Shown here in pieces: positions 15,484 through 22,288 of a stretch of 22,316 nt of DNA; positions within the stretch are counted from its first letter, which is position 1, and every line of letters starts with the position of its first letter. The stretch lies in assembly GCA_026986935.1 (NCBI GenBank), contig JALSNP010000090.1, positions 1 to 22,316 on the forward strand. The letters are read 5' to 3'. The notes below the pieces were generated by a model. It made no database searches and was not told where the DNA came from. It was given only the letters and a program-made list of their open reading frames with translations. The position numbers and the translations under genes are program-made. The DNA is from Pyrodictiaceae archaeon. Lineage in GTDB: Archaea; Thermoproteota; Thermoprotei_A; Sulfolobales; Pyrodictiaceae.

Positions 15484-16107
15484 CTACACAGAGCCGAGAC
15501 CAGCAAGGTAATCAAGATCGGCCCAAGGAGCCCCCTTCTCCGCCTCCTCCCAAGCCTCCTCAAGAACCCTGTAAAGACCCCTTATGGGGAGAAAACCCTC
15601 CTCAACAATAACCCGGTACAAGCGGCGATAATGCTCCCGCCGCTCCCATATATAGTGCTCAATAAGCCTCCTAGGCAACGGTCTCGGAGAACCACGCCCA
15701 ACACCAGGAGACCTAGGGTCAAGAAAAACCCTCTCACCAGACAAATCCTCTACGAGAACAGGGTAAAGACGACACCTCATAGGCCGAGCAGGATAAATAA
15801 CGCATAGCTTCTCGCCAGAAGCCTTCTCCGCCAAGAACAAGCAACGCCCCTTATCATCTCCTCTAAGAACCATATGGGGAATAAGATCAGCAATAATAAC
15901 CTTGACATAAGCCCTTAGAAACCCTTTCCAACTAATACTTAGGAAACGAGCCATACGAACAACATCAAACACAGTCAGAGAAACATTAGGCCCACCACTA
16001 CAGCAACGCCCACACCTAGTACACCTAAAACGAAACAAATCACCAACACGGAGCCCGATAAGCCTCCGAGTATAATCCTCGTACTCATCCGGCAAAGCAT
16101 CAACCAT
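15484..16107 (-). CDS. YkgJ-type CxxCxxCC metal-cluster protein
   Basis: A 207-residue soluble protein. FRCTRCGRCC (C29, C32, C35, C36) is the YkgJ signature, followed by GRCLFL, KLCVIYPARPMRCRLYP and a basic C-terminal half. Family members bind an iron-sulfur cluster or zinc and are thought to take part in metal handling or protein modification; function is unproven. ATG at 16107 is preferred because GGGTG lies about eight bases before it. ATG at 16122 would add MGACL and is possible. A TATA-like GTATATTA lies near 16149-16158. The gene is followed after 16 bases by the DUF357-cytidylyltransferase gene, so the two likely form an operon. The coding strand is purine-rich, as expected for a hyperthermophile mRNA. 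Confidence 0.8.
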   Translation of the reverse strand: MVDALPDEYEDYTRRLIGLRVGDLFRFRCTRCGRCCSGGPNVSLTVFDVVRMARFLSISWKGFLRAYVKVIIADLIPHMVLRGDDKGRCLFLAEKASGEKLCVIYPARPMRCRLYPVLVEDLSGERVFLDPRSPGVGRGSPRPLPRRLIEHYIWERREHYRRLYRVIVEEGFLPIRGLYRVLEEAWEEAEKGAPWADLDYLAGLGSV

Positions 16108-16239
16108 TAAACATGCACCCATCGCCTAAAGAACCACGAGAACAACCCCTAATATACATCCATAAGGCCAGGGGCCGCAACGGATTAAAACACCAAACCA
16201 AGAACACTCACCTAATCACACGGAGCCGCCACACCACGT

Positions 16240-16315
16240 GCCGCCGTAGCTCAGCCGGCAGAGCGCCGGCCTTGTAAGCCGGTGGTCGCGGGTTCAAATC
16301 CCGCCGGCGGCTCCA
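16240..16315 (+). tRNA. tRNA-Thr (anticodon UGU), CCA encoded
   Basis: A complete cloverleaf. The acceptor GCCGCCG pairs with CGGCGGC, followed by discriminator U and an encoded CCA. The D arm is GCTC/GAGC. The anticodon stem CCGGC/GCCGG holds the loop CTTGTAA, placing UGU at 16273-16275 (threonine). The T arm is GCGGG/CCCGC with loop TTCAAAT. No intron. The 3' end borders about 6 kb of atypical DNA, which is where integrases of archaeal elements commonly act. No second copy of the 3' half is visible in the window. Confidence 0.97.
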
Positions 16316-16359
16316 CCTAAATACCCCCTATATAACTCTTCTCCTCTTGTTCCTGATAA

Positions 16360-16723
16360 GTTAATGTAGCCAGCGCCAGAGTCCAGGACGACACCATAGA
16401 GCTAAACGGCAACCGCTATCAGGTTCCAGAGCCAAACGTAACGCCACAAAGCAACACTGCGATATGGGTGGAGGGAGGCCAGGTCTTAGTGGGAGGGGTT
16501 TGCCCGCTGCAAGATCAGCGTTAATACCCCTCGGCTCCCTGGTATGGGTAAAGAGGAGGCTGTCGGGCGGTTTGAGCGCCGTGTCGGGGTGGCGTCGAAG
16601 AGTATTGCCGGGCTCCTGGCGGATAATGAGCTGCCAGTCACTTACTATAACCATACTAATGTCGATGTATGGGCTAGCCTGATCTGTGCTGGCTGGAGCT
16701 TGCTGTGTTCCGTGTCTCTGTGA
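16360..16723 (+). pseudogene. Broken coding sequence next to the tRNA, two frames
   Basis: Two protein-like stretches lie end to end in different frames. From 16360 to 16524, 54 open codons have no start codon and include ARVQDDTIELNGNRYQV and AIWVEGGQVLVGG. From about 16514 to 16723 a second frame, with an ATG at 16544, includes GKEEAVGRFERRVGVASKS and ELPVTYYNHTNVDVWASL. Joined across one frameshift they would make a protein of about 120 residues. No ribosome site precedes the ATG. The gene is not recognised. I call it a remnant because starts and frame are lost; the second half could still be a 59-residue gene. Confidence 0.4.
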
Positions 16724-16749
16724 CTGTGCCGATTATGATGGAGCGCTAA

Positions 16750-17123
16750 GTGACGTCGGCGGGGCCTGGTATCGTTGAGCGCGGGCTGGTTCTACATGCT
16801 TTCCAGGCTGTTCTTCGCCAGGGCGAGGGACATACGGCTCAACGGCGCGGCGGTTGAGCTGCTGCAGATAGGCTAGGCGTCCACCAGGACGAGATGATCG
16901 GGCTGAGAACCCTGGGCAAGCCCGTGAAGGCGTCTATCCTGCTCTACCCCTGGACTATGGTCTGGGGGTTACGGAGCTGCTGGAGAAGCTATGCGCAAAA
17001 GCGTCCAGTCACACGGAGGAGGCGCTGGCTATAGCCAGGGCGCTCTGCAGGCTACTACCCAGCGACGATCCCGAGAAAACGCTGGCATGCAGGGTCGTGC
17101 AGGTAAAGGAGGTAGCGCGCTAG
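16750..17123 (+). pseudogene. Broken coding sequence, several frame breaks
   Basis: Coding-like text in native codon use continues across frame breaks. One frame from GTG 16750 meets a TGA at 16855-16857. After that it reads ADRLGVHQDEMIGLRTLGKP, like a helix-turn-helix or a linker. A shift near 16950 leads to DYGLGVTELLEKLCAKASSH and EEALAIARALCRLLPSDDPE, ending at TAG 17121-17123. A third frame between about 16770 and 16870 holds FFARARDIRLNGAAVELLQI. The last part is helical and charged. Family not recognised. Together with the remnant before it, this makes the 800 bases after the tRNA a zone of gene decay. Confidence 0.4.
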
Positions 17124-17290
17124 ACAAGTGGCTAGCCAGGAGATAGGAAGGTTTAATGATTTTTGTACTACCTGCTACCTGGTGCAGTTCTTGTCTCACA
17201 TGCTCGCAAGTGGCGTATTGCTGCACCTTTTACATTGAGTTCTACTAGGTTTACTTCTGTACAGCCACAGTATCAGCAGTATTACCCGAT

Positions 17291-17320
17291 GGACTGCAAT
17301 TGACTGTAAGTGACTGCTGA
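17291..17320 (+). repeat. Three tandem 10-bp repeats (iteron-like)
   Basis: GGACTGCAAT, TGACTGTAAG and TGACTGCTGA follow without gaps, sharing GACTG at exactly 10-base spacing, close to one helical turn. The repeats would put the same bases on one face of the DNA. They lie in the non-coding stretch before the five-gene operon. Confidence 0.5.
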
Positions 17321-17408
17321 ACTCATATGTGTGGTTGTTGTACGAAGTAGAGGCTTCTAGACGACACTGCGTGATTCTAACTATTTACCAGACTATATGT
17401 TACATCTT

Positions 17409-17482
17409 AACTACACGTGACTACACCTTATTTCTAATTATATTCCTTGAGAATTTAATATTCATTTTAGTCACGTGTAGTT
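17409..17482. repeat. 15-bp perfect inverted repeat around an A/T-rich spacer
   Basis: AACTACACGTGACTA (17409-17423) and TAGTCACGTGTAGTT (17468-17482) are exact reverse complements. Each arm has the palindromic core CACGTG. The 44 bases between are very A/T-rich. Paired protein-binding sites flanking an easily melted core are typical of replication origins and of looping operators; which applies here is open. Confidence 0.7.
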
Positions 17483-17522
17483 GATGCGTATTAATATACC
17501 CCTCGTACTGTAGCTCTTCCTA

Positions 17523-17550
17523 TGCCAACGCACATGAGTTCATGTTGGCA
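17523..17550. promoter_or_regulatory. 28-bp nested palindrome upstream of the operon promoter; likely operator
   Basis: TGCCAAC (17523-17529) and GTTGGCA (17544-17550) are exact reverse complements and enclose CATGA/TCATG (17533-17537, 17540-17544). It ends about 28 bases before the TATA box. Placement and two-fold symmetry fit binding by a dimeric regulator, and the operon itself encodes several winged-helix proteins. Confidence 0.55.
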
Positions 17551-17570
17551 ACTTATGGATCAAATTAAGA

Positions 17571-17588
17571 AAGAAAAAGTATATAGAG
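17571..17588 (+). promoter_or_regulatory. Strong BRE-TATA promoter of the five-gene operon
   Basis: A purine-rich AAGAAAAAG stretch (BRE-like) runs straight into GTATATAG, about 35 bases before the GTG at 17618. The expected transcription start is near 17609, giving a leader of only about ten bases. That fits the absence of a ribosome binding site before the first gene. Confidence 0.6.
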
Positions 17589-17617
17589 TGTTACACAGCA
17601 ATACAATCACTTAGCTA

Positions 17618-18073
17618 GTGGCGGAGGTGAGAAATCTGGGCGAGAATAATCTTGATGATTTGATAGATAGGTTTGTTGTAAGACACGACAGGGAGATGGA
17701 GATATTGAGGAAAGTGCTTGAAAGGATTAGCCAATATGCAAGAATCTACAGTGACGGCGAGGTTGAGCTGCTCAGCAGTGATATGACCGTTAAGGATAGG
17801 ATCTTCATGGTTGTGCTGGCTCGTTATCTTGCTGCGAGGATCAATAAACTGAAAGGGGAGGAAATTGTAAAAAATGTTTCACAGGATACGGAACTTAGCG
17901 AGATTGCTAGAATAACTGGTAAGACGCCTAAACAAGTGAGCGCGCGATTGTCGGAGATGGAGAGGGAGGGCTTCATTAGAAAGACTAGAAAGGGACGGTA
18001 CACTGTGGCCAGTCTTAGCAAGGCTTTAGAGTACTTAAATAAGTTAGAAAAAGAGGTGGCGAAGAGTGGCTAA
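17618..18073 (+). CDS. Operon gene 1: small protein with C-terminal winged helix
   Basis: A 151-residue protein. Residues 1-80 are mostly charged helix (NLDDLIDRFVVRHDREMEIL, then an ARYLAARINKLKGEEI helix). Residues about 88-140 read as a winged helix: ELSEIARITGKTPKQVSARL is helix-turn-helix, then SEMEREGFIRKTRKGRYTV is the wing. A DNA-binding role, perhaps autoregulation through the palindrome upstream, is likely but inferred. Start GTG 17618 has no site before it, which fits a nearly leaderless RNA from the TATA box at 17579-17587. A GGAGGTGA at 17622-17629 lies inside the coding start and precedes no good downstream start. The stop overlaps the next gene's start by eight bases. Base composition is about 45% G+C here, lower than the chromosomal genes to the left. 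Confidence 0.7.
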   Translation: MAEVRNLGENNLDDLIDRFVVRHDREMEILRKVLERISQYARIYSDGEVELLSSDMTVKDRIFMVVLARYLAARINKLKGEEIVKNVSQDTELSEIARITGKTPKQVSARLSEMEREGFIRKTRKGRYTVASLSKALEYLNKLEKEVAKSG

Positions 18074-18893
18074 AGTCGGAGTAAACACTAGCAGAATTAG
18101 GGAGTTTATTCGTCAAAGTCTCTTCCCCGAGAATCTCCGGCACAGACTAGAGGCTATAGTTCCTGAGAAGGGTGAACGTCTTTACGAGCGGTACATCAGA
18201 TTGATTAATGATTTCAGGCTTGGTCTGCTGGATAAGCTTGGTGTTGACGCTGGAAAGTTTGTTGAGGAGTTTGTCGAGATAGTAGCAGGTATCGAGGGTG
18301 TACCTATTAAACCTAAGGTTAGGGTGACAATCAACGCTATTAATAGTGCCCTTAAGCAGAAAGGAGGAGAAAATGAGGGCAGGGAGAAGCAAATTATGTT
18401 AGAGGTAGCATATTATTCCATCTATGTGCTCAGGAATAGTAGGGATGCTGCCCACGCTAATCCGACGCCTATCTCGCAGTGGGACGCACGTCATATAATC
18501 GAAACTGCAACGTGGTTATTGGAGGAGTTCCTCCGCATATACGGTGGCTTGAGCAGAGATGTTGTGGAAAATATCTTCTACCCATTTTCGCTACCTATTG
18601 ATATTCTTAGGGTGGTGGAGAATATTGACGGAAAGCTCGTACCTCTTGTTGACAAGCTGGGAAGCAAGGATCTAGTACTTCTTGCCCTAATTTCGTCTGA
18701 GAGCGATTGTTTAGCTCCTAAGGATATTATTGAGATGATTCCAGAGGCTAAGTCTGGGACCATTTATCCTAAACTCCGTGAGCTTGCAAAGGGAAACTTT
18801 ATAGTCAAGGTTGGTGGCAGGAACGGATGCTATAAGATAACAAGTAAAGGTAGAAACTTCATTTATGAGAGAATTAAATTAATAATGTCTTAG
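18066..18893 (+). CDS. Operon gene 2: HEPN-like domain plus C-terminal winged helix
   Basis: A 275-residue soluble protein. Residues about 10-80 are helical and basic. Residues about 105-160 form two long helices around VLRNSRDAAHANPTPISQWD, in which R123-N124-x5-H130 fits the Rx4-6H motif of HEPN domains. These are often RNases in toxin-antitoxin, abortive-infection and CRISPR systems. The following ARHIIETATWLLEEFLRIYG helix is also typical. Residues about 198-270 form a winged helix (LVLLALISSESDCLAPKDII, TIYPKLRELAKGNFIVKVGG, YKITSKG). HEPN assignment is by pattern only; many HEPN proteins are non-catalytic. GTG at 18066 has GAGGTG seven bases upstream and overlaps the previous stop, so translation is coupled. 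The gap to gene 3 is about 43 bases. Confidence 0.65.
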   Translation: MAKVGVNTSRIREFIRQSLFPENLRHRLEAIVPEKGERLYERYIRLINDFRLGLLDKLGVDAGKFVEEFVEIVAGIEGVPIKPKVRVTINAINSALKQKGGENEGREKQIMLEVAYYSIYVLRNSRDAAHANPTPISQWDARHIIETATWLLEEFLRIYGGLSRDVVENIFYPFSLPIDILRVVENIDGKLVPLVDKLGSKDLVLLALISSESDCLAPKDIIEMIPEAKSGTIYPKLRELAKGNFIVKVGGRNGCYKITSKGRNFIYERIKLIMS

Positions 18894-18936
18894 AGTTGTT
18901 TTGTCAAATAATTGTTGTGGTGTGGAGGTGTGTGTC

Positions 18937-19368
18937 TTGTCTGAGTCTGAAGAGAAGAAGTTTGCTCGGTTACGTGTAAGCACGAAGAAGAAAGTAGAGG
19001 AACTCATGGAGGATACGCTAGAGGGGTTTATAGGCCTAGATGAGGACACAAAGGATCTAGTCGTAGGCCCTCTCCTCAGCGAGTGTAGAGTCAGTGTAGC
19101 CGATAAGATACTCATAGGGCTCTTGGGCTACAATGCTATGAATACGATTGGATGGCGTGAAACTAATGCAGTGTCTGCTAAAGAGCTTTCAGAGAAGCTA
19201 GGGCTGAACTACAATACTGTACGGGCTGAAATATCGCGGCTTGCTAGGGAAAAATACGTCATACCGAAGGCACGTGGCGCTTATTCAATAAATATCTCAC
19301 TTATAGAGAAGATTGCTGAGAGAATAATCAATGCTAAAAGAAAGTGCGTAGAAGGTGGTAAGAAGTGA
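18937..19368 (+). CDS. Operon gene 3: winged-helix protein
   Basis: A 143-residue protein. The first 60 residues are charged (SESEEKKFARLRVSTKKKVE, EDTLEGFIGLDEDTKDLVVG). Residues about 60-85 are a hydrophobic helix region (VADKILIGLLGYNAMNTIGW). Residues about 90-130 are a clear winged helix, SAKELSEKLGLNYNTVRAEI followed by SRLAREKYVIPKARGAYSIN. I choose TTG at 18937 because GGAGGTG lies six bases before it (18924-18930). An in-frame TTG at 18901 would add 12 residues rich in cysteine and has no site. Genes 1 and 3 share size and layout, so they may be distant paralogues. Its stop overlaps the start of gene 4 by four bases. Probably a DNA-binding protein; family not recognised. Confidence 0.65.
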   Translation: MSESEEKKFARLRVSTKKKVEELMEDTLEGFIGLDEDTKDLVVGPLLSECRVSVADKILIGLLGYNAMNTIGWRETNAVSAKELSEKLGLNYNTVRAEISRLAREKYVIPKARGAYSINISLIEKIAERIINAKRKCVEGGKK

Positions 19369-19928
19369 ATATAGAGGGAGATAAGTTCAAGGAAATAGTA
19401 GAGAGATTGAGGAAGCTAGCCTCCCTTGCTGCTGATATAGTAGATAACTTGCCTGCAGAGTACAGGAAGGATGCCTTTGTAGAAACTTACAGATATCTTC
19501 TAACGCTTTATGGTGGCCGTAGTGTACACGTTGCTTCTGCCCATGCTGCTGGAGGAGTAGAAGCGTCTATCCCTACGGTTGTTCCCGCATCTAGCCAAGC
19601 CGCAGGAGATATTGGGGCTGATAAAGAAGAGATTAGTCTGGCTGAGTTCGTAAACATGTTGAGTATTAAGCCTAAGACTAATGCTGAGTGGATAACAGTA
19701 TTCGCCTACTATATGAAGCACTATGAGGACAAGAAAATGTTCTCAGCTAAGGAGGTTAGGGACTACTTTAAGGCTGTTGGGCTAAAGGTTCCCGGGAATC
19801 TCCCTAGGGACATTAAGAATGCTGTTAGGAAGGGATATATAGCATGGGACATAGAGTCTAAAAGCTACTACATCACAAGAAAGGGAGAGGAGCTTGTAAG
19901 AGGGATGCTTAGTGGAAAAGAACAATAG
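19365..19928 (+). CDS. Operon gene 4: helical N-terminus, linker and winged-helix-like C-terminus
   Basis: A 187-residue protein in three parts. Residues 1-50 are an amphipathic helical unit (FKEIVERLRKLASLAADIVD). Residues about 50-95 are an A/S/G/V-rich linker without predicted structure. Residues about 100-185 form an alpha/beta unit with EWITVFAYYMKHYEDKKMFS, AKEVRDYFKAVGLKVPGNLP, DIKNAVRKGYIAWDIESKSY and YITRKGEELV. This is a winged-helix-like pattern seen in many uncharacterised archaeal and bacterial proteins. It could be an adaptor joining the ATPase to another partner through its N-terminal helices. GTG at 19365 has GGTGG six bases upstream. The 3' end overlaps the ATPase gene by 17 bases, the tightest link in the operon, which suggests the two act together. 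Confidence 0.6.
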   Translation: MNIEGDKFKEIVERLRKLASLAADIVDNLPAEYRKDAFVETYRYLLTLYGGRSVHVASAHAAGGVEASIPTVVPASSQAAGDIGADKEEISLAEFVNMLSIKPKTNAEWITVFAYYMKHYEDKKMFSAKEVRDYFKAVGLKVPGNLPRDIKNAVRKGYIAWDIESKSYYITRKGEELVRGMLSGKEQ

Positions 19929-21321
19929 TAATACGGTTAGTAACGTACTGGAGATATTTATTGAACACAATGGCATAAGGCTCGAGGATACCTATGGGAA
20001 GGCTATTGCAGTGCTCGGTGTAAGGGGCTCGGGCAAGACTAATACTGCGGCTGTATTTGTGGAGGAGCTTCTTTCAAAAGGTGTACCAGTTATAGTGCTT
20101 GATATCGATGGAGAATATTGGACCCTTCGCGAGAGTTACGACGTCCTTATAGTGTCTGCCGACGAGAAGGCTGATATACCACTAAATATCAGTGATAGCG
20201 AGCAGGCATCTCGGCTTGCAAAGGCCTTGCTTGGTACCTATGTCCCCGCTGTTATAGATTTATCAGAACTTATAATCGATGAGTACAGCGAATATCTCGT
20301 TGCTTTCTTGGAAGAAGTATGGAGAAGCTCCAAGTTATATAGACGCCCACTTTTCCTTGTCATAGAAGAAGCACATGAATTCATCCCTCAAGGACATTCA
20401 AGTCCTGTAAAGAATGTGTTAGTGCGTATAGCGCTGCGGGGAAGAAAACGTGGATTAGGCTTGATAATGGTTTCACAACGGAGCGCGAAGGTTGACAAAG
20501 ATGTTCTCTCGCAAGCAGAGTACTACTTGTTGCACAAGGTTATGCACCCGGCTGATCTACGTGTATACAGGGAGTTGCTCCCTCTAAACCCCAGGGAAAT
20601 AGAGAGCGTTGTACCTAAGCTAGGGGTTGGCGAGGCATTATTCTACGATGGCCTAGGCGTTAGAAAAGTGAAGGTGAGAAAACGCCGGACGTTCCATATA
20701 GGCTATACGCCGAAGACGTACTTCAAGATGGGCTTCAGACTAAGGAGCATCGACCAGTCCCTCTTGGAGCGCATATTATCCATCATCGAGCAGCAGACAA
20801 ATGCTACACGGAGTGCCCACGGTGACCCCGGTCTCCAAGATAGTGTTGAGGACAGTGTCCCAGCTGCTATGGAAGACGGGGCAAGCAGGTTTGAGCACGA
20901 AAAGGAGGCTGCCTTTATTCCAAGTAAGAGGGCCCTAGAGACCGTAGTATGGCTTGTGTCCATCCTCGCGCGTGCAGCCCCGTCAATAATTGCGCATGTC
21001 TACGTCCTCGCGAAGGAGCAGAGATGGCTCAGCTACTCTGAACTTCGCGAGTTAAGCAGCTTCAGAGCAGTCAATACTCGTGAGTTTAGGCGGCTCGAGC
21101 GCCTAGGAATTCTAGAGCTAGAAAGACATGGTAGAGAAATGTTCGTCCGGCAGTGCTTCCTGACCGGTGACGATACTATAGACAAAGTCGTGCTCGAGGC
21201 CTTGAGGCTGCTCTATAATGAGCGTGTCCGGCCACTGCTTGAACGTAAAAAAAGGCGGGCGATGAGTGAGAGCGGCTTGCCTATGGTTAGCGGTCTAGGC
21301 GATGTAATGGGCACTGTCTAG
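19912..21321 (+). CDS. Operon gene 5: HerA/FtsK-superfamily ATPase without the N-terminal barrel
   Basis: A 469-residue P-loop ATPase. Walker A GVRGSGKT is at 36-43 and VIVLDIDGEYW at 60-70, the HerA-like DxxGEY stretch. Walker B is LFLVIEEAHEF at 147-157 with E152 and E153, an arginine-finger-like RGRKRGLG is at 176-183, and the sensor motif VSQR is at 187-190. HerA translocates DNA as a hexamer and normally has a barrel of about 100 residues before Walker A. Only 35 residues precede it here. No NurA nuclease gene is in the window. Residues about 290-330 are a polar linker; about 355-435 is helical with a winged-helix pattern (YSELRELSSFRAVNTREFRR, LERLGILELERHG). GTG at 19912 has GAGGGAT upstream. 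The ATPase call is secure; the role could be DNA pumping, segregation or defence. Confidence 0.85.
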   Translation: MEKNNSNTVSNVLEIFIEHNGIRLEDTYGKAIAVLGVRGSGKTNTAAVFVEELLSKGVPVIVLDIDGEYWTLRESYDVLIVSADEKADIPLNISDSEQASRLAKALLGTYVPAVIDLSELIIDEYSEYLVAFLEEVWRSSKLYRRPLFLVIEEAHEFIPQGHSSPVKNVLVRIALRGRKRGLGLIMVSQRSAKVDKDVLSQAEYYLLHKVMHPADLRVYRELLPLNPREIESVVPKLGVGEALFYDGLGVRKVKVRKRRTFHIGYTPKTYFKMGFRLRSIDQSLLERILSIIEQQTNATRSAHGDPGLQDSVEDSVPAAMEDGASRFEHEKEAAFIPSKRALETVVWLVSILARAAPSIIAHVYVLAKEQRWLSYSELRELSSFRAVNTREFRRLERLGILELERHGREMFVRQCFLTGDDTIDKVVLEALRLLYNERVRPLLERKKRRAMSESGLPMVSGLGDVMGTV

Positions 21322-21323
21322 GA

Positions 21324-21551
21324 CTATCTCCGATGCACCGCGGAAGTGTTTAGGTATAGAGGCCGACCCTCTGCTGGTGATCTTCGGCTAGGTAGCAGCC
21401 GAGAGAGCCTGCCCCGCCATAGCCCGGTCCCAGGTTCCGCTGGGGAATAGCAGAGGCCGCAGGGCATAATGTATATCAAGAGTTCATGAGGGTCCTCCAC
21501 AGAGCCGCAGAACTTGACGGCCCTGTGGACCTCGTATGGGGCCGACTCCAC
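21324..21551 (-). pseudogene. Possible remnant coding sequence on the minus strand
   Basis: From GTG 21551 the minus strand reads a protein-like start with EVHRAVKFCGSVEDPHELLI and YIMPCGLCYSP. It then turns into arginine- and serine-rich text that looks out of frame. No ribosome site is visible. It is convergent with the ATPase gene. Family not recognised; it may be chance. Confidence 0.2.
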
Positions 21552-21616
21552 TGCGTGGCTCCCAGGCCCCGGCTATGGCCAGCGTGCTTAGCCGCTTCTA
21601 GAGGCTGGGGTCAGAC

Positions 21617-21934
21617 GTGAAGCTAAGGAGCAACGGTTTCACGTCAACCAGCGGGATCCCCAGGTACCGCTACTGGCGGCTTCGACAACCGTGAGGGCTG
21701 GAGAGCCGAGCTACCAAGCAACGACACCGTTGTTAGGGTGGGGTGGTCAAGCTACCCTTCGAGGCCGGACTAATAGTGGCAACCTACCAGGCAGGGAACC
21801 ACATAGACATAGTCGTTCACGGCACGATAATCAACGAGACGGAGTGGAGGGAAGCCGTTATTAGAACGTCGATGATGCAGGAATACGACGTTAACTGCAC
21901 ACTAATATGGCCAGATTCTCTAGTGTGCCGTTAG
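21617..21934 (+). pseudogene. Broken coding sequence with two frameshifts
   Basis: Three protein-like pieces follow in successive frames. KLRSNGFTSTSGIPRYRYW starts at GTG 21617. Then GGFDNREGWRAELPSNDTVV runs to about 21745. The third piece, from about 21743 to the stop at 21934, includes PFEAGLIVATYQAGNHIDIV and INETEWREAVIRTSMMQEYD. Joined they would give about 105 residues rich in beta strand and N, T and S, possibly a surface or virion-type protein, but no family is recognised. The last piece alone (63 residues from GTG 21743) is open but has no ribosome site. Confidence 0.4.
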
Positions 21935-22075
21935 TTAAGGAGTTTGGGCTTGCTCTGATAGTCAAGTAACAAGAGACAATACCAATAAGTGGCATCTAAG
22001 CAGGCTTCTCAAAAATCGTTACGCCAGCCTATGATTAAGAGCGGGAGATTTGAGGCAGAGCTCCAAGCTTAAGTC

Positions 22076-22288
22076 GTGCCCTTCTCTCGGGTTTGGCTAC
22101 CCCCAGCCGTAGGTATGGGAGTGGGGGTGCAGGTTGGTGATGAGCATCTTATAATTGATGACAGTATGCTCTTTCTGGGGAGCGTAGTCGTAGGGGTTTT
22201 AGAAGGTAGTAGGAGGAAGTATAGATGGCACGGTGCGGAGCTTACCAGCTTAAGGGATGGGCGCTACGCTATGCACGCAAACGCCTAG
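22076..22288 (+). pseudogene. Possible small or remnant coding sequence at the right edge
   Basis: An open frame from GTG 22076, or ATG 22115, to TAG 22288. It reads VGVQVGDEHLIIDDSMLFLG and SRRKYRWHGAELTSLRDGRY, which is protein-like and beta-rich. No ribosome site is seen before either start. It lies in the same decayed zone as the preceding remnant, with about 140 bases between that show no other feature. It may be intact, partial or chance. Confidence 0.3.

Noticed and set aside
15468..15563. An in-frame extension of the DUF357-cytidylyltransferase gene that reads like a signal peptide (arginine-rich start, hydrophobic core).
   Set aside because: It lies mostly inside the upstream YkgJ-type gene, the protein is a cytoplasmic enzyme type, and an ATG at 15467 fits the domain limits.
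16275..16315. A second copy of the tRNA 3' half that would mark the other attachment site.
   Set aside because: I read to 22316 and found no matching copy; it may lie outside the window.
16464..16682. A 72-codon open frame from ATG 16464.
   Set aside because: Its translation is rich in G, R, W and S with unlikely codons, while another frame over the same bases reads as better protein; taken as a shadow.
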